Source: Vitrella brassicaformis (Eukaryota; Sar; Vitrellaceae). Taken from it: a stretch of 64,000 nt of DNA. The translations under genes were made by a program, and so were the position numbers. Under the pieces are notes generated by a model. The model worked only from the letters and a program-made list of their open reading frames with translations, was not told the origin of the DNA and made no database searches. Location: contig CDMY01000405.1 in assembly GCA_001179505.1 (NCBI GenBank), forward strand, positions 122,050 through 186,049. Direction: 5' to 3'. Below are positions 11,838-24,000 of the stretch, in pieces. Position 1 is the first letter of the stretch, and each line of letters begins with the position of its first letter.

Positions 11838-12137
11838 NNNNNNNNNNNNNNNNNNNNNNNNNNNNNNNNNNNNNNNNNNNNNNNNNNNNNNNNNNNNNNN
11901 NNNNNNNNNNNNNNNNNNNNNNNNNNNNNNNNNNNNNNNNNNNNNNNNNNNNNNNNNNNNNNNNNNNNNNNNNNNNNNNNNNNNNNNNNNNNNNNNNNNN
12001 NNNNNNNNNNNNNNNNNNNNNNNNNNNNNNNNNNNNNNNNNNNNNNNNNNNNNNNNNNNNNNNNNNNNNNNNNNNNNNNNNNNNNNNNNNNNNNNNNNNN
12101 NNNNNNNNNNNNNNNNNNNNNNNNNNNNNNNNNNNNN
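11838..12137. other. Assembly gap (300 N)
   Basis: A run of exactly 300 N, so its true size is unknown. The sequence right of the gap restarts with the same bases found at 11158. Confidence 1.
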
Positions 12138-12829
12138 CCATGACGGCCGAGGCGCCTCTGACAAACGGACGGTGCACTGACCGGTCGAGCCGGGCCATCA
12201 CGCCAGCATCTATCATATCGCTGCAGTCAGCCACCCAGACAATCAGGACAAAGCACCCATGACCAAGGCAGGCATCATTTGCAGCTCCATCCTTTACCCA
12301 CACCCGCCCACTGACGGTTCTGATTCGCGTGACCCAGAGGCGCCCTTGATTCGGGTCGTGATGGTGTGCATGAGGTAGGACGAGAATGACGCCTCGATCA
12401 CGTCTTCGTCCAGAACGTGGTCTTGAGCCTGGAGGAAGACGTTGATGCGGTGGGCCACGATGGGGTTGTGCGGGTCGGTGTGCTGCTGGAACCGGTGGTC
12501 GACGGGGAGGGGCGGGGCCAGGCGGATCTGGAAGGCCTCCTCGTCCTTGATGGCACGCAGGCCGCAGCTGGCGTCGTCGAAGAGCTCGAACCGGCCCAGC
12601 TCGCCAAAGTCGACACGCCTGCCCACCATCTTCCACAGCGCCACCACACGGGGCTCAGCTAGAAAAGCCTGTGGACGCAATAACAGATCAAACAAATGCC
12701 TCCCGCCCTCCCTGCCTCCCTCCCTGCCTCCCTCGATGGTGCATTGCACCACCAGATGACATACTTGCTTGGTGCGATGCCTCTGGAGGTCCTCGCGAGT
12801 GATGATGGCCGGCAGCTGGCAGAACGCGC
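12138..12829. repeat. Right copy of a duplicated segment beside an assembly gap
   Basis: Partner of 11158-11837. It starts directly after the N run and covers part of exon 3, all of exon 2 and the end of exon 1 of the minus-strand gene. Confidence 0.95.
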
Positions 12830-13184
12830 ACTGGCTGGCGAGTCGCAGGGCGTCTGCCGCCTCGTCCCACCGCTGGTGCTCGACCAGCCACATGGCCTTG
12901 AGCGCCTCGGCGCCTTCCAGACCGTCGTGGGGGTCACCGAATGACACGACAGAGTCCAGCCGTGTGCCGTCGTCGAGGTGCTTGGCCCGCAGCGCTCGGG
13001 TGAGCCGCTCGTTGAGGAGGCCAGGCGGGCTGTCGACGAGGAAGAGACCCGCTAAGCGAATGCTGCCGAGGTCCGCCATGCTGTACAGGGCATCGCGCTG
13101 GTCTTCGCGATGAATGAAATCCAGGCACTGGCCACGGAACGAAGGCCAAGCCCTGTCGGCGCTCCTGCTCTGCGCGTTTCCCAT
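12138..13184 (-). CDS. Copy A of N-myristoylation-type protein gene (3' part lost in gap)
   Basis: The start at 13184 is a true ATG giving MGNAQSRSADRAW, with Gly2 and Ser6 fitting an N-myristoylation signal, so inner-membrane attachment is likely. Exon 1 (13184-12765, 140 codons) joins exon 2 (12668-12316) through a GTATGT donor. Exon 3 begins at 12220 and is cut by the gap. The encoded segment includes LVDSPPGLLNERLTRALRAK and a helical region with DEAADALRLASQCAFCQLP. The fold was not recognised. Copy A has Val where copy B has Ala in the PLP[V/A]DHRF stretch. It is divergent from the OTU gene, with 190 bp between start codons. Confidence 0.65.
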
Positions 13185-13374
13185 CAGTCGGGTGATCAGG
13201 AGCTGTCTTTCTAACCTCTATCTATCTACTGCGAATGTCGTCCATTTTGCGACAAGGGGACTCTCTAACCCACTTCTGAGGTTGCGGCGGGCAGACGTCT
13301 CGTATGTGAATAAAGCTGATGAACTGCGTGGAGTTGATGAGTGACTTCCGTCTATCCTCGGATGCGTCAGATCT
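13185..13374. promoter_or_regulatory. Divergent promoter region
   Basis: 190 bp between the ATG of the myristoylated-protein gene (-) and that of the OTU gene (+). No TATA-like element or operator was identified with confidence. The region is less GC-rich than the flanking exons. Confidence 0.4.
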
Positions 13375-14529
13375 ATGTTCATAGTATCGGCTGTGCTTGT
13401 ACTTGCCTGCTTGCTGCACCACGTGTCCAGCGCTTCACCAGCGAGTCTGAGGTCCAGGAGGTGGCAGCGGCTCCACGGCGGCGAAGGAAGGGCTGTCGAA
13501 GCGCCAGTTGATGCACGACTGTGTGGCCCTGGCGACTTCCTGCCTGAGATCTATCGGGTGGTGACTGGACGCGTGCATTCGTTACATCCAAGGCGGCGGA
13601 CATGTCAGTGGGCTCGTCTGCGGCAGGTAATTAAGAGGAGATCAATGAATGCTTGGTTGTGGCCACCGCCGAGGCATGCACGTGTTCTCTCTCTTGTCTT
13701 GCCACAGATGGCAGGTGATGGTGGATGTCTGTTTTACTCTCTTGCAAGCGCTCTGTGGTATGAGGAAGAGGGGCAGCATCCTGATGTCAACAGTGAGGAT
13801 TTCCGCTCGCTCGCGGCAGCCCTCAGACAGGTACATCGGCACCGATATGTGCGGAAACACAGCACGCCGCTGGACTCGTCTTGTATGCACATCGGTCAGG
13901 CTGCAGTGGACGTGCTCTTGTTTGATGGGAACGCATCCCGTGCTGCTTTCGGTTCCCCTTCCCTCTCTCATCCTCTCCTGCTGCGCCACATCCATCACAC
14001 GGGTCACTTGAGGCGGCACCACAAGTCTGCTGCTAACGAACTCCTCCTGTGCGTCGACGCAAGTCGCGACCTTTGGGTGACCAACAGCGAGTTGCTGGCT
14101 GCGGCTGCGTCCTACCACAATACGACATGCGATGTGTACTGTGACGATATGCGGCGGCACTTCACATGGGGTGGTGGACCCGAGATCGTAGCTATCGCGA
14201 ATCTTCTCGGCCGCCCCATTCTGGTGTATGAGGCACGGACGGTCAGGGGGAAAGGGCAGCAGATACATGATGGAGGAGCGCGTTGTTCGCCCGACTGGGA
14301 TCTGTTCTGTGTGGGCTGCTTCGGGCCTGGCGTCAACAACACGCGGCACCGCCCGCTGCGGGTCGCGTTTGTGGATGCGACGTTTCCCTATGTGCGTGTG
14401 TTGCGAAGGAAGAGGGGCGTGGGCTCTGTGCTTGCTGGTGTGTTAGGGGGCAGGAAGGGTGGGCAAAGGCCTAACCATTTTCTGGCAATCTTCGTGATGG
14501 ACGATAACACGAGGACAGGTGTCAGATAG
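13375..14529 (+). CDS. OTU-type cysteine protease with signal peptide
   Basis: The ATG at 13375 starts a signal peptide (MFIVSAVLVLACLLHHVSSA), followed by an Arg-rich, transit-like stretch. An intron at 13627-13707 has good splice sites. Just after it comes MAGDGGCLFYSLASALW, the OTU motif with catalytic Asp and Cys. Further on are DDMRRHFTWGGGPEIVAIAN, the conserved WGG-x-x-E-hxAxA block, and ILVYE. Near the C terminus NHFLAIF supplies the catalytic His. A second probable intron is 13831-13899. Both introns are multiples of three with no stop, so the frame stays open if they are kept (384 residues) or removed (about 334). OTU proteases remove ubiquitin or related modifiers. The secretory leader is unusual for a cytosolic deubiquitinase and suggests a plastid-surrounding or secretory compartment. 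Confidence 0.8.
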   Translation: MFIVSAVLVLACLLHHVSSASPASLRSRRWQRLHGGEGRAVEAPVDARLCGPGDFLPEIYRVVTGRVHSLHPRRRTCQWARLRQVIKRRSMNAWLWPPPRHARVLSLVLPQMAGDGGCLFYSLASALWYEEEGQHPDVNSEDFRSLAAALRQVHRHRYVRKHSTPLDSSCMHIGQAAVDVLLFDGNASRAAFGSPSLSHPLLLRHIHHTGHLRRHHKSAANELLLCVDASRDLWVTNSELLAAAASYHNTTCDVYCDDMRRHFTWGGGPEIVAIANLLGRPILVYEARTVRGKGQQIHDGGARCSPDWDLFCVGCFGPGVNNTRHRPLRVAFVDATFPYVRVLRRKRGVGSVLAGVLGGRKGGQRPNHFLAIFVMDDNTRTGVR

Positions 14530-15003
14530 GCTGGCTGTTGGGAAGTATTGACATACCATCGAATCATTGTGGTCCATTACACTCTCTCTTGATGGTCATG
14601 CAGACTTGCAATTAAGTTCACCCGTATGAATGCGGGAACGCCACTTCAGCATGCACTTGTCTGTGCATTGATTCATGCATTCATTCATCCACACACACGC
14701 ACCGCACCCAAGGCTGACCTTTGCTCTCAGGCAAGAAGGCCGCGCGCCTCCATTGACACAGACACGACAGTACACACAGACACACGGCATTCATGGCTGG
14801 CTCTCGGGCCGCCATTCAATAAAGAGACAGACAGACAACAGCATGCACCTTTGTACACACACACACACACACACTCACACACACAGAGATGGACGGGCGC
14901 TCCGAAGCAGCCACATCCATGCAATAAACAACAAAATGGGACACACACAGAAAAATGTAGTGTTATGACGTGGAGTGCATTAGCGAGTGAGCGAGTCGGT
15001 CGG
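14530..15003. other. Convergent intergenic region, no gene seen
   Basis: Lies between the 3' ends of the OTU gene (+) and the giant surface-protein gene (-). It is rich in CA repeats (for example near 14857-14886) and AGAC units. No coding frame is credible. Confidence 0.5.
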
Positions 15004-18000
15004 CTAGAAGAATCGGCCGAGTGCGATGGCGAGGAGGGTGACGAGGATTGTGGCATAGAGAGGCTGCCCGGCGGTGGCCACGGCGCCGCTCTTCTTCCCC
15101 CCCGTGGTGACGGTGTCCAGGTCCAGGTCAACCGTGAGCGGGCCGAAGTTGTTGACGCCTGTCCACTCAATCTGCAACAAAAAGGACGAGACACAAGTGT
15201 ATTTTCTGTTTCGTTCCATGACATCACTCGTCTGTCTGTCTGTCGGGCCTGACCTCGATGGGCTGGACGCCGGTGAGGTTGGTCGGGTTGAGGACGTCCA
15301 TCGAGAATGTGAGGGTCTTCTTGGCCGTGTACGCGGTGCCGTCCTGGATGTGCCACATGCCCTCCGTCGCCGTGCACATGGTGCTGTTGAGGGCATTCGG
15401 ATTCATTTTCCCGCCGCACATGAGCGTGTTGCTCGTCGAGAAGCTCAGGATAGACGGCGATCCCATCAAGCTCACTGTCAGCACATCACCTGATCAGCAC
15501 TCACAGAGCAGCTGGTGGTTGTCAGTGGTGTCACTGAAGGAGTGCTTGAGCGAACCGCTGGTGGCCGTGAGGGACGTGACGGTGACTGGGATGTTGAGCT
15601 GGACGACCGCGCTAGGCGTCAGGGCGCTGCATCCACGGACACATACGGACAAGCACATGTGCTATGCGTGTTTTCTCCGTCAGCCCGTCAGCCTGTCTGT
15701 CCGTCCACCTGAGTTTGATGTCTCCGAGGGAGTCGAAGACGGAACTCGACGACACATCGGCCCCCGCGATCTCGTAGTTGGCGTCGACAACCATGCCAGA
15801 GGCATCCTTGATAACCAGCCAGAACATGGCGTTGCTCGCTGACGCCGCGGTGGTCATCGTCAGAGAGAAGCGCTTCTCGCTGCCGGCCATCAGCGTCACG
15901 TTGGAGATGCTGCCGATATTCGTTGTGGACTGAAGTGAGTGAGACACACCGGCACACGTGTGTGTATGTGTGTGTGTGTGTGGCATCAGGTGTGTGGCAG
16001 GTGTGTCTCATGTGTTGCGTACGGCGAATGTGGCGTCAGGTCCCAGGGCGGCCATGTCGAGGTGGGCGGCGGTGGATGTGGAGAAGCTGAAGCCGGTGGG
16101 CCCAGTGAACTCGATCCTGCCGCCCGTCACTGCCATCGAGTTTGTGAAGGTGAACGACACCTTCACTGCCGCACTCGCCTTGGGCGCATACGCAACCTGC
16201 ACACACACCGACAGAGAGGGAGAGGGAGAGGGAGAAATGTGCGTATCATTCATTTGGTGCTTCAAGTCTTCCTGAGCTTCCTTCTCGTCATACCGTGGCG
16301 GGCATTCTGACGGGCTGTGGTCCAGCCGGGACGCTGCCGGACATGACAGTCTGTGTGCCCTCCATGATCTCGATAGTCCACTCAGTGGCGTTGGCAGGCA
16401 CGCTCGTCGGGTGGTTGGTCAAGACCCTGAATGTGACCGCAGTGCCGACCTGAAAACACACACCAGACCAGACCACACCAGACAGCAGTGGAGGAAGAGA
16501 CGGGGCGTGGCATGCGTACCACAAGGCTGGTGGTCGTTTCGGTGAGCGTGGCCGAGTTGCCGCCTGTGCATGACATGAAGATGTCATTGCCGGCTCCGGC
16601 GCAGTTGGTCGGGGGGAAGCTCCAGCCGCCACTCTGGGGCATGAATTTCATCTTGATGCCACCAGTGACCGTCGCATCTGCAACACGAGAGAAACCACAC
16701 ACACACACACACACACGCACCCAGCCGCTTCCACATCAGAACAAAGGCGCTGGCTTTCTCCGTCACTGACCAGCGGCGAGGCCGGGTGTGATGGTCCACT
16801 CCCATGGGACGCCCTGTGCCCCGACGGCCGCCGTGGGGAGAGGGGTTGTGAGGGCCGGCGTCAGGCCGCCCACTGGTGCGCCAACGTCGGCAACGAAGGA
16901 GGTGTAGGGGTAGGTGGCGTAGGCGTGCACACGGTGGGCGGTGCCGAAGCCCACTACCTGCTCCGTTGTCAGGGTCGCTGTCTCGGCAATCATCATGTAC
17001 CTGAGACACACATACACATACACATACACACATGCATAGGTCCTTCCACACACAGAGTCTGTGTGCGTGTGAGCATACCATGTGGGGTCGGTGGGCGTGG
17101 TGGGTGTGGCAGGTGTCTGAACCTCGATGGTGACCTTGTGTGTGGTGCCCGTGGGGATGGCGCCGGTGAGGGCCACCGCCATGAAGTTGCCCACGGCAAC
17201 GGTGGCCGAACCGCCGGCAGCCACGGGGAAGGACGAATCAGCGGGGGCCATCACCATCGTCACGCTGTAGCCTGCACACACACAATAAGAAAAGGTGATG
17301 CATCACACGCACCATCTTCACACAGTCGAGCCGAGCAGTGCGCACGACATGTGTACCAGTGGGCGCCTTGATGACAAAGAAGCCGTTGGATGCGGGTGCC
17401 GCGGGGGTGTTGAAGTCAAACGTCACCTTGATCTTGGAATTCAACATGTGGCTCTGCAGACACACACGAAAGACGACTTCCCAAGCAGTCGGTCCAGTCT
17501 GTCTCTTTGTCTCACCGTGGATGCACCAGTGTCGTCCATTGCATAGAATTTGACACCCGAAATGGCACCAAAGACCGACGACAAGGCGCCGTAGTCGGCC
17601 GCGGCGGAGAAGTCACGTGGAGACGATCCCAGCATGGTGTTGATGGCCCACGATGTGCCTGTAGGTGATGCGGTGGCGGGGCTGGTGATGCCCGAGAGGA
17701 CCAGAGTGAATGGGGTGCCGCCCATGCCGGTCAGACTCGACACAGTCACGCCGTCAGACGCAGCCACGGCGGTGCCACTGCCAGCCGCCACACTGCTGAA
17801 CACAAAGGCGTTCGTCGTCTTGACCTCAATAGTGTCGAAATTCTGATCGATCAGCAAGGGGAGAGGAGAAGAGCGCACCCATTCAAAGGTAAGATGGCGT
17901 GGCATACACTTCCTAGCAGATCGTACCTGGACGGGCGTGAATGCCACGGTGACCTGTGCGTTCGCCTGTCCTGCCACACGCGAGGTGCCCTCGGTGCCTT

Positions 18001-21000
18001 GAGGGGCCAGCGACACAGACGGAGACGTCAGCTGAGACACACACATATGCAGCAGGGGAGGGCGTGAGCTGGCTGACAATTCTTGAGTGTCCCTATTGAT
18101 ACCATGGGCTGGATGGTCCATCCCTCGATCTTCTGAGAGTACTGGTTGCCGCCAATGGCACGCAGATACACAACCTGATGACACAAACACACGGACACAC
18201 AACACACACACGTGCTGCCTTGTGTTGCGTGGACGTCGGGACACACATGTAGATGGATACGCACCTCCCAGAAGTTGTTTTCGATGAGTGCATTGGGGTT
18301 CCTGCCGATGATGGTGATGTTGAACTGGTAGCTGCTCGTCCCGTTGACAACCATCTCGATCTTGTTCTGGGTGGGGCTCGCGCAGATCGTCTGGGCACCA
18401 TTCAGCTTCACATCCCTGAACGCGCAGACACAGATACACACAACTCATCTGCATGTCTCCTGTTGTCTCCCGGGTGAGTGCTTACGGCATGATGGCGAAT
18501 GATCCGGCCGTTGACACCGAGGGGATCTTGGCGTTGGCGGTGGAGCAGACGGTGAAGCCCATGGGTGCGGTGAGGTGGATCTTGTCGCCAGCCTGAGGAG
18601 GCTGCACAGTGTTGGGCAGTGCGATGATCAGCGACGCCCAGAAGTCCGTGTTGCCTTTGCCCTCAATAGCACTGAACACACACAATCACACACACAGAGG
18701 ACAGAGGCAGGAAGAGAGACATGACAACCCATGAGTGCCTGCCTGCACTACTGAATGGTTCCTTACAGGCCGCCGGGTCCGTCGAATCGGACGGTTTGCA
18801 GCTTGGGGATGGTGATGAATCCCGGGATGGTGCCGTAGTCGAGAGAGTAGTTGCTGGCGACGTAGCCGTCGAGCGACCTGACGCCGCACGTGTTGTTGCC
18901 CTTGCCCATGCACGACCAGGCCTCGAAGGTCGGCGGCATCGTGATGTGCTGGGTCGGGTTGGTCACCTCAAACCAGAACCTGCACCACAACAACACAGGC
19001 AGGCAGGCAAGGTCGATCCCCCCATCTATCCGTCCGTTCGTCCGTGTGTGTCCTTACTTGGCGGTGCCGTTGGCAGGGATGGTGGTGGTCATGTCCGTGA
19101 TGGCAAAGATCACCAGATTGGACCAGGCCCTGACGACATATACACAACACACAGACACAATTGCAGTCAGCCGGTTGCCAACAGATGCTCCTGTCGCTTC
19201 TCTGCCTACACGCAGATCATCTTGGCGGCAGCGTCGGGCATGACCCCAGCTGCGTCCGTCTCAAGATTGGCCATCGTGACGGTGCCACTCGACGCGTTGT
19301 AGACTGAGAGACGCAAGAGAGACAGAGAAACATGTCCCGGTCTGATTTTCGGTCTGGTCATCATTGCTTACCTGAGAACTCTGTCTCTCCGACCATGACC
19401 TTAGCCTTGCGGCACGCCAAGTTGGCGGCACCAGACGAGGCCGTGAACTCTGAGGGACGATAGAGAGAGAGGCAGACAGAAGGCGACACAAACAGCATAG
19501 CATCCAAGCTGCAGGTGCTCGGCTGCAGGTGTCGGGACCCACCTACCTTCAGGGATGAGGAATGTGACGGACGCCATCTTGCCGGAGATGGCCTGCGTGG
19601 TCGTCAGGTGGAACTCCAGCAGGTTCATGCCACCCACAACCTACACATAACACACAGAGGCACACACAGAACAGGCAGGCAGGCCGGAGACGTCACACGC
19701 GCCCTCTTTCCTGTCTCTGCGTTCCTTCCTTCACTCCCAGCCTTACAGGGTTCTTTGCCGTGACCATAGCTGGCATGAATGTGTAGAGCATCCTGCCCAT
19801 GGCCTGCCCGGCGGCGACGTCGTCGAGGACGATGGAGAAGTAGTTGGGGTCGGGCGCCACGACGGGGTTGGTGGCGTTGATGGAGAAGGCGTACGTGGGC
19901 AGGCTCTCCAGCCACGCAGAGAACGTCAGCGTCGCCTTGGACCGCATCGACGAGTCGGCGGCGCACGAGGTGAGGGTGAAGGAGGTGTTGAGTGACCAGT
20001 ACTTCTGGTACATGGGGTCCTTCATGTTGTGCGTGCTGTTGCCGAAAGGATACAGATCGAGCTCGTTGGAGCAATCCAGCGGGAAGACATACCTACACAT
20101 ATCACACACCACACACACAGCGATGAGTCGTGTCCGTGTGTTTCGTTGTGTGTGCGTGTAGCTGACCCAGCAGGCGCCATGACTTCGAGTGTGTACGGCG
20201 TGGCGAGGTTGGTGTCAGCGAGTGTCATGGCGGACGGCTCGAAGCCGAATGTGATCTTGGTGTCGGCTCCCGGCTTGAGGACGGTGTAGCCGAGTATCTT
20301 GGTGGAGACGAAGCCCGGCACGATGTCCTTGGACATGACGGAGGTCATCATGTCCAGCTGGTGGTCGCGGAGGGCCTGCTTCATCGGCGCACCCAGACCG
20401 GCATTGATGGTCTCGTCGAGATTCACCATCTGACAGTGACCCAAGCAGGCAGGCAGGCAGGAAAGAGTCAATCGACGCACTTTTGGCAGTATCTGCCGTC
20501 ACCTCTATCTAGTCTACTCACCACGGTCATGTTGCATTCCTTGATCGAGTAGAACTCGAACTTGTCCACGTTGGCGACGGCGTCACCAGCCATCTTGGGG
20601 TTCATGACCTTGAGGCCGAAGCGGTACTTGCCTGGCTGCAGGGGGTCCTTGATGGGGTGGAAGGTCACGTTCATGATGGTCGTCTGGCCGCTGATGGTCT
20701 CGCCCTCCCAGCTGCAGTTCATCATCTCGTGGAACGGTGCGGGGGGCGTGTAGCTGAGACACACATAGACACACAGACACACAGACACACAGACAAAGCG
20801 ACACTTTTGTGGATCCGTCCATCATCGTCGACCGGTGTGTCGTTTTCCCATCGTGTCGTGAGGTTGGCTTACAATTCGGTGGGTCCGACCATCTCGAGCG
20901 AACACGCCTGATTGGCGGCGGTGGTGTTGAACCTCTGGCCTGAGGTGGAGACCTCTGATGGGAACTTAACGTAGAGGCAGCCGCCGTAGGGGATGGGCGC

Positions 21001-24000
21001 GACGGTCTGGAGGCCGAATGTGATGGTATTCTCGGTGGCGTTGCTCGCGGTGACGAAGGACACCTCGGGATTCATGAGCTTGTTGATCAGCTGGGCGGGG
21101 GTGCTCACCATGGCCGTGTAGCGCTTGGCGGCGGTGGTCTCGGGCATGAGGGTGTGGTACGACTCAAGGAACCAGCTGTTGGCCACCGGGGGATTGGTCT
21201 CGTAACCCGACGCCACTTGGACGCCGAAGGTGATGTAGTAGAGCTTGTTGGTGACATTGAAGCCGTTCGTGTAGGTGTTGTCCACCTTGATGCCATACTT
21301 GGGCGCACTCGAGTCGGTGTTTACCGTGCCTGTCCACCTGACACACACAGAGATACACCCAGGAGAAAGGACCTCGACACGTGTGTGTGCGTCTGGATCT
21401 CTCTCTGTGCGTGTGTGTGTGTGTTGCGTACGTGGTGTATCCCGGCGAGACTTCAACGAACTCAGCGCGCACGACCGTCTCGTTGACGTTGAGGATGGTC
21501 AGGTTCGACACCTCGTTGCCAGCACCAGTCGGCATGTAGTGCTGACCAGAGGCCACACATCACCAGACATCGAATGCCCGCGTGTAAGTCCCTCGCGTGT
21601 GTGTGGGGGTACGCGTGGCGGTATGATAAGGAGGTTGTGTGTGGTGGGCAGGGCGTGATTGAGCTTGATCTTGGCCACGGCGAATGTGTTCACTGCCGTC
21701 AGGGCGTAGGGGCGGGCGTCCAGCACCAACACGTCAAAGATGGCCGAACGGCTGTCCATGTCGCCCTTGGTCGGTGCCTATACACACATACACACACATG
21801 CCATCGATGACACATGTACATGCGAATTGGCAAGACAGACCACTGACTCACCTTGACGTATGTGTGGAAGGTGACTGGTTCTGCGGTGTCTCCGAGTTTC
21901 TTGGGGAACATGGTGAGGCCGTATCGCGGGGTGGCAGTGCGATCGAAGTAGAGCTCATCCACGGCATCGCAGCCAATCGGAGTCTGGTCATGGTAGCACT
22001 TCTGATGTCGGGAGACACACACACAGCACCAACACAGATGAACAGACGATGCCTGAGTGCCTCTGTGTGTATGTGTCAGTCAGTCGTCGGCCGACCTGTT
22101 GGTATGTTGCGATCGACCAGAAGTCGGTGGTGGTGTAGTTGAGGGCGCCGTTGGTGACCGGGATGGTGAAGCCGTACCACTTATCGCGGAGCAGCTCCTC
22201 GCCGTCCTCAAGCACAATGTTGCAGCTGCATTGACGAACACATACGACAATGAAGGCCATCAGTGTGAGCCTCGTGTGGTCTGAGCTGACAGTCTGCTGG
22301 AGTTGGCGACGTTGGCCTCCTTGATATCGGGCAGCCACGTGCCGCGGTTGTTGGGGTCCGCCATGCCGATTTTGTCCTTGTTGCAATCCCAGGCGAAGCC
22401 GTGCGGGGCGAACACCGTGATCGAGCCACCCTGACACCCATACACACGACACGCAGGAGACAGGAGATGAGAATTGATGACAGTCAGAGCACCTGTGTGT
22501 GTGTGGTATGTTTGTTGACTCACCTTGGTAGCGTTTCCGCCAGTGGACTGGATGGTCTTGAACATGATGGCGACATCACCCGTGGCCCCGGGGGCGAAGG
22601 TGTCGACGGGCGAGAGTGAGGACATCTCCTGGCTGAGGTTGCCCACCACAGGCACGTTCTTGGCCCAGCGGTTGTCTTCGGCGTCAGCGGTGAAGACGGT
22701 GCGGTAGCTGGCCCTGCGTAGGGTGTTGTAAGCTGTTTCGGTGCCCGCGACCTGGTTCGAGAAGCCCTGATATATAGATGAGACACACAACATAGAGAAA
22801 GGGGAGAAGAAGATACATACAGATGCCATTGTTGTTGATGCGTGTGGCTGTAGGTACCGTGTTGGCATAGAATGCCCATTCGTTCTGCCAGTCTGATGCC
22901 TTGATGGGTGCAGCAGGGTTGTTGACCCACAGCTTGAAGAGCAGCGTCGTGCCTACACACCATAGCCAGCCAGCCAGCCACACATCACACAACACATATG
23001 CATGTAACTTATCTGGACTCACTCCTCACCGGCAGGGATGATGTGTCCCATAGACAGCTGGATGGCGCACGCTTCCGCAGGCGTGCCTGTCTCCGCTGCG
23101 TACCACACGGCGTCAAGGCTGCCCAGACCTGGCGGCATCGTCAGATTCGTCCCGGCGTAGTCGGCATAGCGCAACACGTGAACAGGGGCGGCGTCGCTGT
23201 CAGTCGCCTGCACACCAACAAAGAGGGGGCACATAGGGAGAGGGTCAATTGTACATGTCTCTCTGTGTATAGTATGTGTCGGGCTGCTTACGTAGACGTT
23301 GCTGCCGTCCCCCTTGCATGTGTAGGTCTGCGCGGTGTTGGACGGGTCGGTGAAGTTGGGCAGGTTGATGTAGATGGACGACTTGGACGCACTGCTGTGA
23401 CCGTGACCGTACAGCGCCATGCCTACACACGTGAGACACGATGTGCACACCTCCCTCCTCCCATCTACCCCACACAACCCCCCTACCGAATTTGATCTTG
23501 GCATAGAGGATGTTGTATGTGGATCCCTGGAACCGCTTGTCGTTGTTCATGTCCTCCATGTCGCCATGGGGGTCGTCCCAGATGTAGCTGGCCACGGACG
23601 CCTCGGAGCCCTCCTTGCTCCACTGGATGCGATCGGACGTACCGATGTTGGGCAGGTACCACTTAGTGCGATTCGACATCAGACCGCCCTCAACCAACTG
23701 ACAGACAGACACATCGACAATGCATATCCGAAGACGGTGCGTGTGTTTGAGTGAGTGTCGGGGTACCAGTGCACCGTAGAGGGGCAGGATTGGCTGGAAG
23801 CCGCCATGGCTGCGGGCGTTGTTGATCTTGAAGCCCAGACGCACATACGTCAGAGCCTACACACAGAGAGAGACAGAGAGAGACAAATCGAGACACACAC
23901 ATGGGCAGTCTGTGTCGCTGATGTCAGCGACTTACAGCGATCTCGGTGGTGACTTCCATCCTGAGAGTGTTCTTGAGTCCGCCCATTTGGAAGAAGTCGA

